Shown: in pieces, positions 62,811 to 64,000 of the stretch
Numbering within the stretch: position 1 is the first letter of the stretch
Layout: each line of letters begins with the position of its first letter
From: OMPR01 sp965183835
GTDB taxonomy: Bacteria > Pseudomonadota > Alphaproteobacteria > Rhodobacterales > Rhodobacteraceae
Direction of reading: 5' to 3'
Length of the DNA stretch: 64,000 nucleotides
Assembly (NCBI GenBank): GCA_965183835.1
Contig: CBCYME010000018.1
Location: 113,012-177,011, forward strand
Notes under the pieces: generated by a model
What the model was told of the DNA's origin: nothing
Databases searched by the model: none
Seen by the model: the letters and a program-made list of their open reading frames with translations, nothing else
Translations under genes and position numbers: made by a program

Positions 62811-63032
62811 AAATGCGCAGGGTAACTCTCAATGTCAGCTTTGCGCAGATACCGACCTTTGCAAAGTTGCGCGGACGGCCCATACTGGCCATTGACCACG
62901 GCATCGAGATGCTGCGGTGCGGCCCGTCATTCCGGACTTTCGCCGCAGGTGCAAAAGCGAGCCGACAGCGAACTGGTAGTCTGCGGACAAAACTGACCTT
63001 GGCGGACACCGAGTCTGTGATACCTCTTTAAC
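62811..63032. other. Intergenic sequence resembling a dispersed Roseobacter repeat
   Basis: GC-rich segment (GACCTTTGCAAAGTTGCGCG, GCATCGAGATGCTGCGGTGC) with short internal inverted words. I recall similar intergenic stretches, often misread as short ORFs, in several Rhodobacterales genomes; only one copy is in this window. It includes the promoter region of the transporter gene at 63033. Confidence 0.35.
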
Positions 63033-63956
63033 ATGACGGATTCTCTATCAGACGCGAAAGTACTGAACTCCAGACAAACAATTGCAGCACTTGGTGTACT
63101 GTTTGCGTCGGTCTGTTTTGGTATCGTTCCGTATTTTAGCAGGAATTTGACTGACCAAGGCCTTGCTCCCCATGCAGTCGCATTTTACCGATATGTCATC
63201 GCCGCAGTGATCCTCTTCCCTGCGTTTCTGAGCCAGTTGAAAGCATGGCGTGAACTTGTCTGGGGTTTATGCGCGGGTGCCGCAATGGGTTTAGGCTGGA
63301 TCGGATATGTGACAGCAGTCGAGACAATACCTGCGTCAACTGTTGGTGTGCTTTACATGACCTACCCCGTATTTACCGTCGTCATAGCGTGGGCACTGTT
63401 TTCAGATACTCCATCACGCAGAGCGCTATTTGCCTCCGGTTTGATCATTCTGGCCGCCGTCATTGCGGGGAATCCGGCTGCGGTGCCGTCTAACCAGTTG
63501 TCTACACTTGTTATCTCTCTGGCGGCCCCTTTAGGGTTCGGGTTTGGCATATGCGTGCTTGTTCATCGCCTTTCGCGAATTCCCCCGCTTGCGAGGATCG
63601 CTTCAGTTTCACTCGGATCAGTGTTGGCGTTGGCACCCCTTGTGGCAACCTCGACATCGGCTGAAATTTTGCCCGAAGATTTTGACACATGGATGTTGAT
63701 TTTGGGAATTGCGGTCGTGTCCGCTCTCATCCCACAATTGATTTACACCGTAAGCTCACCAATCATCGGCGCGTCGCGCACTGCGGTTATTGGGAGTGTC
63801 GAACTTCCGACGATGTTCCTCGTTAGCATGTTTGCATTCGGAGAAACCCTAACGTTTTCTCAACTCATTGCCTGTGTGCTGGTCGTTATAGCAATTGTAG
63901 TTACACGAAGCCGCGTCACACGAAACGTTACGACAAATATCGCCAGAAACCCCTAA
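63033..63956 (+). CDS. EamA/DMT-family transporter
   Basis: 307 aa, ten predicted membrane helices in two EamA repeats (SVCFGIVPYFSRNLTDQGLA, FYRYVIAAVILFPAFLSQL; TVGVLYMTYPVFTVVIAWAL). The C-terminal repeat has GASRTAVIGSVELPTMFLVS and FGETLTFSQLIACVLVV. Probably exports a metabolite; substrate unknown. It lies beyond the foreign tract, so it may belong to the host chromosome or have come with the element. Confidence 0.87.
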   Translation: MTDSLSDAKVLNSRQTIAALGVLFASVCFGIVPYFSRNLTDQGLAPHAVAFYRYVIAAVILFPAFLSQLKAWRELVWGLCAGAAMGLGWIGYVTAVETIPASTVGVLYMTYPVFTVVIAWALFSDTPSRRALFASGLIILAAVIAGNPAAVPSNQLSTLVISLAAPLGFGFGICVLVHRLSRIPPLARIASVSLGSVLALAPLVATSTSAEILPEDFDTWMLILGIAVVSALIPQLIYTVSSPIIGASRTAVIGSVELPTMFLVSMFAFGETLTFSQLIACVLVVIAIVVTRSRVTRNVTTNIARNP

Positions 63957-64000
63957 CGCCTGTCACCATCTGCCTTGAAACACTATTCAGTTTGACTGTC

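Noticed and set aside
1..64000. CRISPR array or rRNA genes
   Set aside because: No regularly spaced repeats and no rRNA-like sequence were noticed.

Overview
The window reads as chromosomal DNA of a marine alphaproteobacterium of the order Rhodobacterales (Roseobacter group). The evidence is the gene set and its arrangement: propionyl-CoA carboxylase beside its ScfR/PccR-type regulator, a betI-betC-betA choline-sulfate operon, a B12-dependent ribonucleotide reductase, the split short HisG/HisZ pair next to an alphaproteobacterial-type hisS, an xdhABC operon, and a dimethylglycine-dehydrogenase-type enzyme. The assignment rests on protein family recognition only; no rRNA is present.

Layout. 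1-8.9 kb: propionyl-CoA assimilation (pccA cut by the window edge, small lipoprotein and cupin genes, pccB), divergent from a Bcr/CflA exporter and the PccR-like regulator, with TTTGCAAA-type operator candidates in both promoters. 9-14 kb: DUF465 protein, secreted nuclease, and betI/betC/betA with a palindromic BetI operator. 14-19.1 kb: two amino-acid/metabolite exporters, an ArgP-like regulator, an iodotyrosine-deiodinase-like flavoprotein, a membrane ClpP-like protein and a 2-oxoglutarate oxygenase. 19.5-25 kb: a decayed integrative element at tRNA-Thr(TGT). Its integrase is cut into an N-terminal piece on the + strand and a C-terminal piece on the - strand, and an apparently intact IS21-family element (istA/istB) sits at the break beside a truncated IS3 orfA. 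25-37.5 kb: housekeeping genes (nrdJ, DUF1489, a putative porin, hisG-hisZ-hisS, enoyl-CoA hydratase, slyX, GST, dnaE).

37.9-47.4 kb: a seven-gene purine operon with overlapping or closely spaced genes, xdhA-xdhB-xdhC followed by ATPase, two permeases and a BMP-type binding protein, ended by a strong terminator. 47.5-52.9 kb: an HlyD-type adaptor with a small membrane partner, an aldo/keto reductase, a frameshifted FAD amine oxidoreductase, DUF938, a CxxC carboxymuconolactone-decarboxylase-like protein and a cupin. 53-61.8 kb: dimethylglycine dehydrogenase, a frameshifted GlcD-like FAD oxidase, gamma-glutamyltransferase, a D-2-hydroxyacid dehydrogenase, an SH3 protein and a subfamily-I-like haloalkane dehalogenase. 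62.1-64 kb: tRNA-Gln(TTG) followed by about 600 bp of foreign, phage-like DNA with short repeats and a 51-codon ORF, then an EamA transporter.

Together the genes fit a life on algal osmolytes: choline sulfate and choline enter through BetC/BetA, dimethylglycine is handled further on by the dehydrogenase, propionyl-CoA by PccAB, and purines serve as carbon or nitrogen source. I did not find a convincing new multi-gene system. The most notable items are the inverted integrase/IS21 scar, the complete E-Y-K motif in the deiodinase-like protein, the PccR operator candidates, the foreign tract at tRNA-Gln, and two single-base homopolymer frameshifts 5 kb apart that may be real or assembly errors.
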